Below are positions 1 through 5,865 of a DNA stretch of 5,865 bases, piece after piece. Source of the stretch: an uncultured Methanobrevibacter sp. GTDB taxonomy: Archaea; Methanobacteriota; Methanobacteria; Methanobacteriales; Methanobacteriaceae. The position numbers and the translations under genes are program-made. Every line of letters begins with the position of its first letter. Position 1 is the first letter of the stretch. Location: positions 1-5,865 of the forward strand of contig CAJOMK010000111.1 in assembly GCA_905235495.1 (NCBI GenBank), in the 5' to 3' direction. The notes under the pieces are model-generated. The model had not been told where the DNA came from. It ran no database searches and was given only the letters and a program-made list of their open reading frames with translations.

Positions 1-346
1 TATATCCAAAATAGTATGATATGATTACAGCAATTGCACCAGTAACCAGTCCCCAAAATACAAAAGGTTCTACAATACGAGGAATTCTCTTTCCTAAAAA
101 TTCCTTTATGGACCATTCACGACCTAAAGACAGCGCTCCCGCTAACATTAAAAATAGATCCACTCCAATTCTCAGGTTATTTCCTGTAAATTGGGAAAAG
201 AGCCATCTCAAACTTGGACCTGTGGCAAAATCAGCCATTACCTGAACTCTTGTAACAGCATAAACATGAACTGCTATAACTGTAAGAATTGCTACTGCAC
301 GTAGTGCATCTAAATAGAATATTCGCTTGGATTTAGTTTTAGCCAT
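1..346 (-). CDS. Acyltransferase-3 family membrane protein, N-terminal part (runs off left edge)
   Basis: The open frame starts at an ATG (344-346) and continues past position 1, giving about 115 residues without a stop. It opens with a short basic tail, then FYLDALRAVAILTVIAVHVY (residues 10-29). This matches the start of acyltransferase-3 (OafA/NodX-like) proteins: a conserved Arg (R16) and the proposed catalytic His (H27) inside the first membrane helix. Next come a second helix around GVDLFLMLAGALSL (61-74), the basic stretch EFLGKRIPRI (82-91) typical of the family, and a third helix from about residue 93. Family members move acyl groups, often acetyl, onto sugars or cell-surface polymers at the membrane; the substrate here cannot be told. 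Full-length relatives are roughly 330-400 residues, so most of the protein lies outside the window. A GGGG stretch (352-355) five bases before the ATG is a modest ribosome-binding site. The gene follows the DUF998 gene by 44 bases and may be the last or a later gene of a thiI-led transcript. Confidence 0.85.
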   Translation of the reverse strand, partial: MAKTKSKRIFYLDALRAVAILTVIAVHVYAVTRVQVMADFATGPSLRWLFSQFTGNNLRIGVDLFLMLAGALSLGREWSIKEFLGKRIPRIVEPFVFWGLVTGAIAVIISYYFGY

Positions 347-390
347 AGGAACCCCTTATCATAGTTAAGATGGTCTTTTGAATTCATTGA

Positions 391-984
391 TTATTGAACC
401 TTCCTTAATAAATAAACACCAGTCATCAAATGCCAAGCAATGAGAGGATAAACAGCCAATCTTTCGAAAACAGGCATATAAATTCTTTGCATATTGAAAA
501 ACATTATCAAAAATGAGATTAATCCTATGATTCCTAAAATTAAGGTAATCTTTTGATAGAGTTCAAACTTATCCATAGACCTGGAAATGGTTAGAAGCAT
601 CAGATTTCCACCTAGAATTGCCATGATAACTCCTAAATTGTGATATCCATTGGTTAAAGGATTTCCCCAAGGGATAAAACCAACCATAATCACTCCAATA
701 GCCGCAATTATAGTAAAAATATAAAAAAATGTATTATACTTGATAATGAACTCTTTAAATTTATAAAAATTAGCAAAAACTAATGCTAAACCAATTAGAA
801 TAAATGCAGAGTCCATTAAGAAGAAAAATGGACAATTGCCATTTGGAATTCCCAAATCAGAGATAGTATGAAAAACATACATGTTGAACAATGTATCATT
901 TACAGAAAAAGTGCAAATGGTCTCAGCAATCATATAATATAAACCAGCTATAAGATATACAATGCCAATATTTTTGAATTTCAT
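391..984 (-). CDS. DUF998-like six-helix membrane protein
   Basis: This 197-residue protein is very hydrophobic, with about six predicted membrane helices near residues 5-26, 53-74, 84-106, 115-133, 143-165 and 173-193. Several landmarks resemble the DUF998 family: ISDLG in the first outer loop (41-45), GFIPWG (102-107) before a conserved-type His (H115), and ERLAVYPLIAW (174-184) leading into the last helix. The family has no firmly established biochemical role, so I give no function beyond an integral membrane protein. The start is well supported: GGAGAG (990-995) lies five bases before the ATG. It begins 24 bases after the thiI stop on the same strand and is followed after 44 bases by the acyltransferase gene, with no T-rich terminator between them, which suggests co-transcription. 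The frame is intact and base composition is like its neighbours. The family call comes from memory of motifs rather than a profile search. Confidence 0.82.
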   Translation of the reverse strand: MKFKNIGIVYLIAGLYYMIAETICTFSVNDTLFNMYVFHTISDLGIPNGNCPFFFLMDSAFILIGLALVFANFYKFKEFIIKYNTFFYIFTIIAAIGVIMVGFIPWGNPLTNGYHNLGVIMAILGGNLMLLTISRSMDKFELYQKITLILGIIGLISFLIMFFNMQRIYMPVFERLAVYPLIAWHLMTGVYLLRKVQ

Positions 985-1008
985 ATTATCTCTCCAAAAT
1001 AGTTATAA

Positions 1009-2157
1009 TTAATGTTCAATAGTTTTAAACGCCTTTTCAAGTGCTTCATCTTGATTAATATCTTCCTTAATCTGTTTGACAAATTCCAAATCCGCTTTGG
1101 TTTCAGGATATTTTGGCACTGCCTTACATCCGCCATCGTCTCGTTTAGATATTTCGAAAGTTCCAATCTTTTCAGCTATCCTTGTTATCTCAACCTTATC
1201 AAGACCGATAAGTGGGCTCAATACAGGAACATCAAGATCTTCACGGGTTGCCAAAATGTTTGGAAGTGTTTGAGAAGCTACTTGACCTAAACTGCTTCCG
1301 TCAATAACCGCCTCTGCATGAAGCTCTTTGGCAAGCTTTCCTGCAATTTTATACATTCCGGATTTACATAAGACACAAGTCATCTTTTCTGGTGCCTCAA
1401 CCTTACAGGTGCTTAAATAATCCCCATACTTGACAACTCTCTTTTTGATTGGCGCACCACTTGCATAAAGATTTAATTGTTCTATCAAATCATTGAAGTT
1501 TTGAAGCGCTTCAGAGCTAGTATAAGGGTCATTGTCACAGTAAAGGGCAATTACCTGACAACCTCTCTTCATCATCAAATAAGATGCAACAGGAGAATCT
1601 ATACCACTTGATACAAGAGCTACAACCTTTCCTTGAGTTCCAAGAGGCAATCCTCCAAGACCTGGAATCTTTTCATGGAAAATGTATGCATCATTGTCCC
1701 TCACTTCAAGATAAATTGTAAGTTCCGGATTTGACAAATCAACAGGAGATGAATATTTGCGAACTATAACTGCACCTGTAAATGATGCCATTTCCTGAGA
1801 TGAAAATTCATGAGTTCCCACTCTTCTGCAGTTAATTGCAAATTTGGTGTTTTCATCCAATAATCCTCCATCATGAAGCTTTTCAGCATATGAAGAAAGG
1901 GACTCCTCAATATTCTCAAAAGTTGCTTTTGTAGATATTGCAGGAGAATATGAAACTATACCAAATATTCTCTCTAGCTTTTCTAATGCATCATCAAAAT
2001 CCTTCGGGAAAATAAAAATTCTTGCTTGATAAAGTTTAACTTCTGCATCTATGGATGCCCTTATATTATTTATTAAACGATTTTCAAATCTTCTTCTAAC
2101 CCGATTGCTCTTTAATCCTACTTCACCATAACGAGCTATAATTAAATCTGGTTTCAT
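1009..2157 (-). CDS. thiI: ThiI, tRNA 4-thiouridine (s4U8) synthetase, archaeal type
   Basis: ThiI adenylates U8 of tRNA and replaces its oxygen with sulfur, giving s4U, a modification that acts in tRNA quality control and near-UV sensing. The 382-residue protein reads as follows: an N-terminal ferredoxin-like part starting KPDLIIARYGEVGLKS, a THUMP RNA-binding region (about 60-165), then a PP-loop ATPase domain with SSGIDSPVA (183-191). A CVLC motif (C261, C264) and a third cysteine in GGCKAVPKYPETKA (C344) follow. C344 aligns in context with the catalytic Cys of bacterial ThiI. The protein ends without a rhodanese domain. In methanogen ThiI such cysteines are reported to bind an Fe-S cluster, with sulfide as likely sulfur donor; I infer the same here. 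Bacterial ThiI also supplies sulfur for thiazole, a role not expected for this form. An ATG at 2167-2169 would add four residues, but it overlaps the GAGGT ribosome-binding site that is correctly spaced for the ATG at 2155-2157, so I use the latter. The gene is intact and leads a possible operon with the DUF998 gene. Confidence 0.95.
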   Translation of the reverse strand: MKPDLIIARYGEVGLKSNRVRRRFENRLINNIRASIDAEVKLYQARIFIFPKDFDDALEKLERIFGIVSYSPAISTKATFENIEESLSSYAEKLHDGGLLDENTKFAINCRRVGTHEFSSQEMASFTGAVIVRKYSSPVDLSNPELTIYLEVRDNDAYIFHEKIPGLGGLPLGTQGKVVALVSSGIDSPVASYLMMKRGCQVIALYCDNDPYTSSEALQNFNDLIEQLNLYASGAPIKKRVVKYGDYLSTCKVEAPEKMTCVLCKSGMYKIAGKLAKELHAEAVIDGSSLGQVASQTLPNILATREDLDVPVLSPLIGLDKVEITRIAEKIGTFEISKRDDGGCKAVPKYPETKADLEFVKQIKEDINQDEALEKAFKTIEH

Positions 2158-2162
2158 AAAAT

Positions 2163-2167
2163 ACCTC
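2163..2167 (-). promoter_or_regulatory. Ribosome-binding site deciding the thiI start
   Basis: On the minus strand GAGGT sits five bases before the ATG at 2155-2157. It overlaps codons 1-3 of the longer reading beginning at 2169, which therefore has no usable site of its own. This favours the 382-residue ThiI over a 386-residue version. Confidence 0.75.
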
Positions 2168-2220
2168 ATAAAACAATAAATTCTAAAGAACTAAAACATA
2201 TGATTAATTGAATTATATCT

Positions 2221-2240
2221 TATAAAATAAATTTTTCTTC
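2221..2240 (-). promoter_or_regulatory. thiI: Possible thiI promoter (BRE/TATA-like)
   Basis: Read on the minus strand, this stretch is a purine-rich GAAGAAAAA followed by TTTATTTTATA, resembling an archaeal BRE plus TATA box. Initiation about 25 bases downstream would leave a leader of a few tens of bases before the thiI ribosome-binding site. The whole spacer is almost pure A/T, so other TATA-like positions exist (for example around 2300-2326) and the exact box is uncertain. Confidence 0.3.
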
Positions 2241-2400
2241 TTTATTATATTCTTTATTATTTATCTTTTATAATTTCATTAACTATATGTTTACCTTTTT
2301 ATATATTTAATTTATAGTTTATAAATATAACGATTGTTATAATAAAATAAAATATTTAACTAATAGAGAATATAGTGTAAAAAATAAAAGAATAAAGAAT

Positions 2401-2448
2401 AAAATAAAAAAAGAAAGAATAATTAATTAAATAAAATAATTAATTATT
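2401..2448 (-). terminator. alaS terminator: AT-only hairpin followed by T-rich tract
   Basis: A perfect 12-base inverted repeat (2418-2429 with 2437-2448, seven-base loop) spans the alaS stop codon. On the minus strand it is followed at once by CTTTCTTTTTTTATTTTATT. Archaeal termination depends mainly on T-tracts, so the tract is probably the effective part. The stem is entirely A-U and its contribution is uncertain. It separates alaS from the thiI promoter region. Confidence 0.6.
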
Positions 2449-4417
2449 TAAAAGCTCAACAGCTAAATCTAAAGCATCAACCATCTTATCTGCATTTGGA
2501 CCTGCTCCTTGAGCTAAGTTAGGACGGCCACCACCACCACCTCCAAGTACAGAAGCTGCTTCTTTGATGATGGAATTCACTTGAACTCCACAGTCCTTAG
2601 TAGCTGCACCTACAATCTTACCTTCATTATTACCAATGAATACTACATCTACATTTTCATTCTCGGTAAAGTCAAGAGCAATCTTTTGAAGCTCTTTAAT
2701 ATCTCCCGCAATGATTTCCTTCAAGACTTTCAATCCATTGACTTCAATCGCATTATCAGCTAAGGTAGCTACCTTCAAGTTAGCAATTTCCTTTTGAAGT
2801 TTAGCGATTTCATTCTTTTGAGCTTTCCACTCACTGAAGAACCTGTCACAGGTTTTAGGTAATTGTTCATTGGTTACACTGAATATGCCTGCACTTTTCC
2901 TAAGGATTTCCTTATCATTTTGAATGGAATCAATAGCTGCAAGACCTACAGAGAAGTCAATTCTCTCTACACCATCTTGAACCCTTTCGGTTTTATTGAT
3001 CTTAATTGGACCAACTTCACCTGTTCTGTCAAGGTGAGTACCTGCACATGCCTGTACATCAATTCCAGGAATCTTGACAACTCTGATTTGGGAACCTGGA
3101 ACTACTCCTCCTTGGTATAATGTAAATCCATATTCCTTCTCAGCATCATCACGGCTTAACCAATTGATGTCCAAGTCTATATTCATCATAACATATTCAT
3201 TTGCAAGCTTTTCAATTTCATTAAGCTCTTCCTGTGTGATACGTTTGTAATGTGATAAGTCTATACGGGAACGAGCAAGACCTTTTTGTGCACCTGCTTG
3301 CCAAATGTGTTGGCCTAAGACCTTTCTTGCAGCTGCAATCACCAAGTGATTGCCGGTGTGGTGTCTTGCCAAGGTAATTCTTCTATTCCAATTGATAGCC
3401 ATATGAACTTCAGTTCCAATATAGGATTTAAGTGTTGCCAATAAGCTTTCCTTATCTCCATCTTTAGGAACAGCAATGTGATGAAGCGCTACATTATTCA
3501 ATTTTTCAGCATAAGTTACTTCATAAATCTTGCCACCTATTGACATGATACCTATATCTGAAGGCTGACCTCCTCCTTCAGGGTAGAAAATTGTCCTGTC
3601 AAGGATAACATTAATGGTATCTCCTTTTTCAATGACTTCAATAATCTTTCCATCAGATTCCTTTTGATAAATGTCTTTATAGAAGTCAAGTTCTGTTTCA
3701 GGAACATCAAGGTCTAAAGTATCTTTCTTATCAACCTTGTCCTCTTCGTGCATATCTGCAACAATGGTAAAGAAGTTATCCGGTACAAACACTTCAAAGT
3801 CCTTGTCTCCGCTTGCCATTTCTTCAACAGTTTCAGGAGGCATACCTTGTGCATCATATAAGTCTATTAAGGTTTCTAAAGGCATGGAAGTTTTTCCTTC
3901 TTTTTTAAGACGTTTGATAGTTCTTTTTACAGTCTTTTTACCTTTTTCAATGGTTTTTGCATATCTTTCTTCCTCAAGGTTGATGATGTTCATGATATGC
4001 TCCCCAGACTCATCGATTTCAGGATAGAACTTTCTTAAGAAGTCCAATTGGATTTCCATAATATCTGATAATGATTCTTCCATCTTCAATTCTTTCATGA
4101 AACGGATGGTTCTTCTTAGGACAAGTCTTGCTAGATAACCTTCTTTTACATTGGATGGGATAATTCCATCAGCTAACATGAATGCTAAACATCTTGTATG
4201 GTCTGCAATGATATAGATGGCTTCCATCGGTTCAGCATTTTCCAAATACTCTTCCAAACTAATGTTTAGGCTATCAGCCACCTGTTGACGGAGCTCTCTG
4301 ATATCACCGATATCTTCAATGTCCATCATACCTGCAATTTCTGCATTTCTAGCCAATATCTCTTCATTGACTTCTACATTGGTGATTTCCTTAAGCTTAT
4401 CTACAACAGGAGCAAAA
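2440..4417 (-). CDS. alaS: AlaRS C-terminal fragment (tRNA recognition, editing, C-Ala)
   Basis: Family similarity resumes at FAPVVDKLKEI, just after the lesion, and continues about 658 residues to the TAA at 2440-2442. Visible parts, in order from the lesion, are the tRNA-recognition region with IADHTR (about residue 70) and GIIPSNVKEGYLARLVLRR, and the beta-barrel with FYPEGGGQPSDIG (about 277). The editing domain follows with HTGNH (about 353-357) and CAGTH (about 457-461), which are the metal-binding HxxxH and CxxxH motifs. Then come a short coiled coil and the glycine-rich GGGGGGRPNLAQGAG of the C-terminal domain. The frame stays open upstream to a TTG at 4450-4452, but the residues before FAPVV do not resemble AlaRS and no ribosome-binding site is seen. 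I therefore treat it as the second part of one broken gene, not an independent gene. The left boundary given is the stop; the right boundary is the frame junction. Confidence 0.8.
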
Positions 4418-5155
4418 CAAAGCAGTAGGAGTTCCTTGTGAAATCCATGCAATTCTCTCTAATCCATAACCTGTATCAACCACTTTAATTGGGATTTCTT
4501 CCCTTTCACCATTTTCAAGTGTTTTGTATTGCATGAAAACAAGTGTAGCAAGCTCTACACCACGACAGCATACCTCATAACAAGGGCCTTCATTACCTCC
4601 ACCTTTCCACCATGATTTGATAAAGGTGATCTCTTCGGTATTGATACCAATTGATTTAAAGAATTCATGGCAAAGACGGATTGTTTCATCTTCCCAATAG
4701 ATGAAGTTTTCAGGCTTGTTGATTACAGTATGTGAACCCATAGTAAAGCAGGTCATGTGCCTACCGGTTCTTCCCACATTATCCACATCGTTAAGACGTA
4801 TGGATGGCTGTTCAACTTCAAGAGGATTAGCTAGAGGTTCCACTAAACCGGAGGTGATCCATGGTTGGAAACAAAATATTGAAGCTCCAACTAAAAATAC
4901 GTCATCTCTCCACCTTTTTGCTAAAGTTGGATAACGAGATATATGTTCGTGACCTTCTTTTTCCAAGAAGGATCTAAAAGTTTCTTGAATTTCATATAAA
5001 TCATAAGGCTTGTCAGTAGCAGGATTTCCAATAAATCCATACTCATCACATGAAGCATCTCCACAAGTGTCTCTATCAACTTGAGAGTAAAACTCATTGC
5101 CGCATGTTTTACATATTTGTTTTTTATATCCTAAGTCTTCAAATATTTTAAGCAT
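4397..5155 (-). CDS. alaS: AlaRS N-terminal fragment (catalytic domain)
   Basis: As sequenced, this frame gives 252 residues. It starts MLKIFEDLGYKKQ, then shows C15/C18 and C31/C36 in a CxxC...CGDxxC arrangement typical of archaeal AlaRS N-termini and suggestive of a metal site. The class II core follows, with SIRLNDVDNVGRTGRH (118-133, motif 2 region), KGGGNEGPCYEV (184-195) and VVDTGYGLERIAW (225-237, motif 3). The last six residues (FCSCCR) are out of frame with the family and come from the lesion. On its own the piece would lack the rest of the tRNA-binding region, the editing domain and the C-terminal domain. It is one of two parts of the disrupted alaS listed above. Confidence 0.8.
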   Translation of the reverse strand: MLKIFEDLGYKKQICKTCGNEFYSQVDRDTCGDASCDEYGFIGNPATDKPYDLYEIQETFRSFLEKEGHEHISRYPTLAKRWRDDVFLVGASIFCFQPWITSGLVEPLANPLEVEQPSIRLNDVDNVGRTGRHMTCFTMGSHTVINKPENFIYWEDETIRLCHEFFKSIGINTEEITFIKSWWKGGGNEGPCYEVCCRGVELATLVFMQYKTLENGEREEIPIKVVDTGYGLERIAWISQGTPTALFCSCCR

Positions 5156-5216
5156 AATAATCAGTTTTAATCGTTGTTTTAAAAAATTTTTGTTTAATTT
5201 CAAGTAAATTAGTACG

Positions 5217-5227
5217 ATATAATAAAT
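5217..5227 (-). promoter_or_regulatory. alaS: Possible alaS TATA box
   Basis: On the minus strand ATTTATTATAT lies about 60 bases before the preferred alaS ATG. Initiation roughly 25 bases downstream would leave a leader of about 40-45 bases. The spacer is so AT-rich that other TATA-like matches occur (for example around 5240-5265), so the placement is tentative. Confidence 0.3.
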
Positions 5228-5360
5228 AGTTGAAATATTTATTTTATAATAAAAATATATTTGTATTTTAATCTATTAAATAGTTTGTATAATAATGTAT
5301 TTAAGTATTGAAAAAAATGAGGATATATTGAGAAAGAATAGAACAACTAAAAAGAGTTAT

Positions 5361-5407
5361 CAATAAAGAATTATTGAAAAAATAAAAAAAGAGAATAAAT
5401 GAAAAAA
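5361..5407 (-). terminator. T-rich terminator after the small membrane protein gene
   Basis: Directly after the stop codon of the small gene, the minus strand reads TTTTTTCATTTATTCTC then TTTTTTTATTTTTT. These repeated T-tracts are of the kind that terminate archaeal transcription. A small inverted repeat CAATAA/TTATTG (5361-5376, four-base loop) follows. The element separates the small gene from the alaS promoter. Confidence 0.5.
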
Positions 5408-5653
5408 TCAATTATTTATAAAATTTAAAATCGCTTTTTCTGTCTGTTTTCTTTGTTCTTGCGGAGAAATGCTTGCATTTCCATCTTTTGGATCTATGCC
5501 ATATGATACAAATGTGCATGATTTCCCCCATTAAAAGAGCATTTGCATTACTTTCAGCACGAGCATAATCATTTGAGTACCAAATCAAAAATCCTACTGA
5601 AACTATGAGTAATGCAAGAATGATTAATAATGCTATTTTCAGTTTTTATTCAA
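5408..5653 (-). pseudogene. Small single-pass membrane protein, frame disturbed at two homopolymers
   Basis: No known family is recognised. A strong ribosome-binding site (GGTGATT, 5656-5662) precedes a TTG start at 5651-5653, but the frame stops after three more codons. Adding one A to the A-run at 5643-5647 restores NKKLKIALLIILALLIVSVG, a basic tail and one membrane helix, followed by FLIWYSNDYARAESNANALLMG. Removing one G from the G-run at 5525-5529 then leads into KSCTFVSYGIDPKDGNAS and a polar end, EKAILNFINN, closing at TGA 5408-5410. The two changes cancel: the 246-base span is exactly 82 codons. The inferred product is 81 residues, a short cytoplasmic tail, a helix (about 5-25) and an outer polar domain with one cysteine (C46). 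Without correction at the G-run, the reading continues as a Lys/Arg-rich tail ending HFSARTKKTDRKSDFKFYK, unlike its neighbours. It could be a decaying gene or an intact gene with two homopolymer sequencing errors. The upstream gene ends 26 bases before its start. Confidence 0.6.
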
Positions 5654-5655
5654 AG

Positions 5656-5662
5656 AATCACC
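5656..5662 (-). promoter_or_regulatory. Strong ribosome-binding site pointing to a TTG start
   Basis: Minus-strand GGTGATT complements the archaeal 16S rRNA 3' end (AUCACCUCC) and lies two bases before the TTG at 5651-5653; counted from GGTGA, the gap is four bases. No ATG or GTG is suitably placed. This is the main evidence that a translated gene begins here even though the frame is broken a few codons later. Confidence 0.6.
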
Positions 5663-5679
5663 ACAAAATTACAAAATAT

Positions 5680-5865
5680 CTAATGCCTAAACAAGACCAA
5701 GAAAGTCACAATTATACTAATTATCATAATTGCCAATTGAATATATGCATGCTTTCTAATGTTTGAATCTTTGCTGTTTAACATGAATCCTGGGAAAAAT
5801 AGTCCTATGAATCCTATAAATCCATATGAACCGAATAATGCGCTAAGTATAAAGCTACCCCAACC
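5680..5865 (-). CDS. Membrane protein of unknown function, C-terminal end (runs off right edge)
   Basis: The frame is open from the right edge to a TAG at 5680-5682, giving the last 61 residues of a protein whose start is outside the window. It contains two hydrophobic segments. The first is glycine- and phenylalanine-rich, GWGSFILSALFGSYGFIGFI through GLFFPGFML (residues 1-29 here). The second runs from AYIQLAIMIISIIV to FLVLF (about 41-59), after a polar loop with NSKDSNIRKH. The protein ends almost immediately after this helix with RH, so it is probably a polytopic membrane protein with a short C-terminal tail. I do not recognise the family. Its stop lies 26 bases before the start of the small membrane protein gene, on the same strand, so the two may share a transcript. 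Confidence 0.6.
   Translation of the reverse strand, partial: GWGSFILSALFGSYGFIGFIGLFFPGFMLNSKDSNIRKHAYIQLAIMIISIIVTFLVLFRH

Larger units (their letters stand above)
2440..5155 (-). pseudogene. alaS: Alanyl-tRNA synthetase (archaeal type), frame disrupted near 4411-4423
   Basis: AlaRS attaches alanine to tRNA-Ala in the cytoplasm and clears mischarged Ser/Gly-tRNA. The whole archaeal-type enzyme, about 904 residues when joined, is recognisable in order: a Cys-containing N-terminus, the class II catalytic domain, a tRNA-recognition region, the editing domain with HTGNH and CAGTH, and a C-terminal domain with GGGGGGRPNLAQG. It is split between two frames. The first reads to GTPTAL and then meets TAA at 4397-4399; the second resumes at FAPVVDKL. 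Between the two GCT codons lie only seven bases (TTGTTTT, 4414-4420), where I recall relatives having about five codons. This fits a net loss of eight bases, or one extra T in a shorter linker. No other lesion is visible in about 2.7 kb, so the change is recent or is a sequence/assembly error. Loss of alaS should be lethal unless another copy exists, so error or recoding must be excluded before calling it dead. The ATG at 5153-5155 matches the family start; a TTG at 5201-5203 would add sixteen atypical residues. No clear Shine-Dalgarno site precedes either. Confidence 0.85.

Noticed and set aside
21..245. 74-codon plus-strand open frame
   Set aside because: It lies antisense within the acyltransferase gene, whose minus-strand product shows clear family motifs; no ribosome-binding site or protein-like features support it.
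981..1166. 61-codon minus-strand open frame overlapping the end of thiI
   Set aside because: It is an out-of-frame shadow of the thiI C-terminus and also overlaps the DUF998 start; its Lys/Asn/Leu-rich content is what shifted AT-rich coding DNA gives.
2158..2439. Possible RNA gene, repeat array or small gene in the AT-rich spacer
   Set aside because: The spacer is nearly pure A/T with simple-sequence runs; no GC-rich folded core, no CRISPR-like repeat spacing and no ribosome-binding site with a sensible frame were seen.
3737..4027. 96-codon plus-strand open frame, the longest on the plus strand
   Set aside because: It is fully antisense to alaS, which has conserved motifs throughout; the Ser-rich translation is typical of reverse-strand reading.
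4418..4452. Independent TTG start for the AlaRS C-terminal fragment
   Set aside because: The first twelve residues do not resemble AlaRS, there is no ribosome-binding site, and the same DNA encodes the conserved end of the catalytic region in the other frame.
5156..5203. Sixteen-residue N-terminal extension of AlaRS from a TTG
   Set aside because: No ribosome-binding site precedes the TTG, the residues are low-complexity Lys/Leu/Asn, and the ATG at 5153-5155 gives the usual family start.

Overview
The window looks like chromosomal DNA from a methanogenic archaeon, most likely Methanobacteriales of the Methanobrevibacter type. This is inferred from four things: the archaeal-type alanyl-tRNA synthetase, a methanogen-type ThiI (CxxC plus a third cysteine, no rhodanese domain), GGTGAT/GAGGT ribosome-binding sites, and AT-rich genes separated by spacers that are almost pure A/T. 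Every gene I can support lies on the minus strand, so the window is best read from right to left.

From right to left: (1) the C-terminal end of a membrane protein that enters from the right edge (5680-5865); (2) a small single-pass membrane protein gene (5408-5653) with an excellent ribosome-binding site and a TTG start, but with its frame disturbed at an A-run and at a G-run; (3) a T-rich terminator and an AT-rich spacer carrying a probable alaS promoter; (4) alaS (2440-5155), recognisable over its whole length but split by a frame change at 4411-4423; (5) an AT-only hairpin plus T-tract terminator, then the thiI promoter region; (6) thiI (1009-2157, start moved to the second ATG); (7) a DUF998-type six-helix membrane protein (391-984); (8) the N-terminal 115 residues of an acyltransferase-3 family membrane enzyme running off the left edge (1-346). 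thiI, the DUF998 gene and the acyltransferase gene are close together (24 and 44 bases apart), have no terminator between them, and may be co-transcribed.

The informational genes serve translation: AlaRS charges and proofreads tRNA-Ala, and ThiI makes 4-thiouridine at position 8 of tRNAs. The flanking membrane proteins have no evident link to them. I see no mobile element, CRISPR array, RNA gene or defence system. The most notable signal is the cluster of frame lesions in alaS and the adjacent small gene, while thiI and the DUF998 gene are clean. Because alaS should be essential, sequence or assembly error is the first explanation to test, ahead of true decay or programmed frameshifting. I did not find a convincing undescribed system here.
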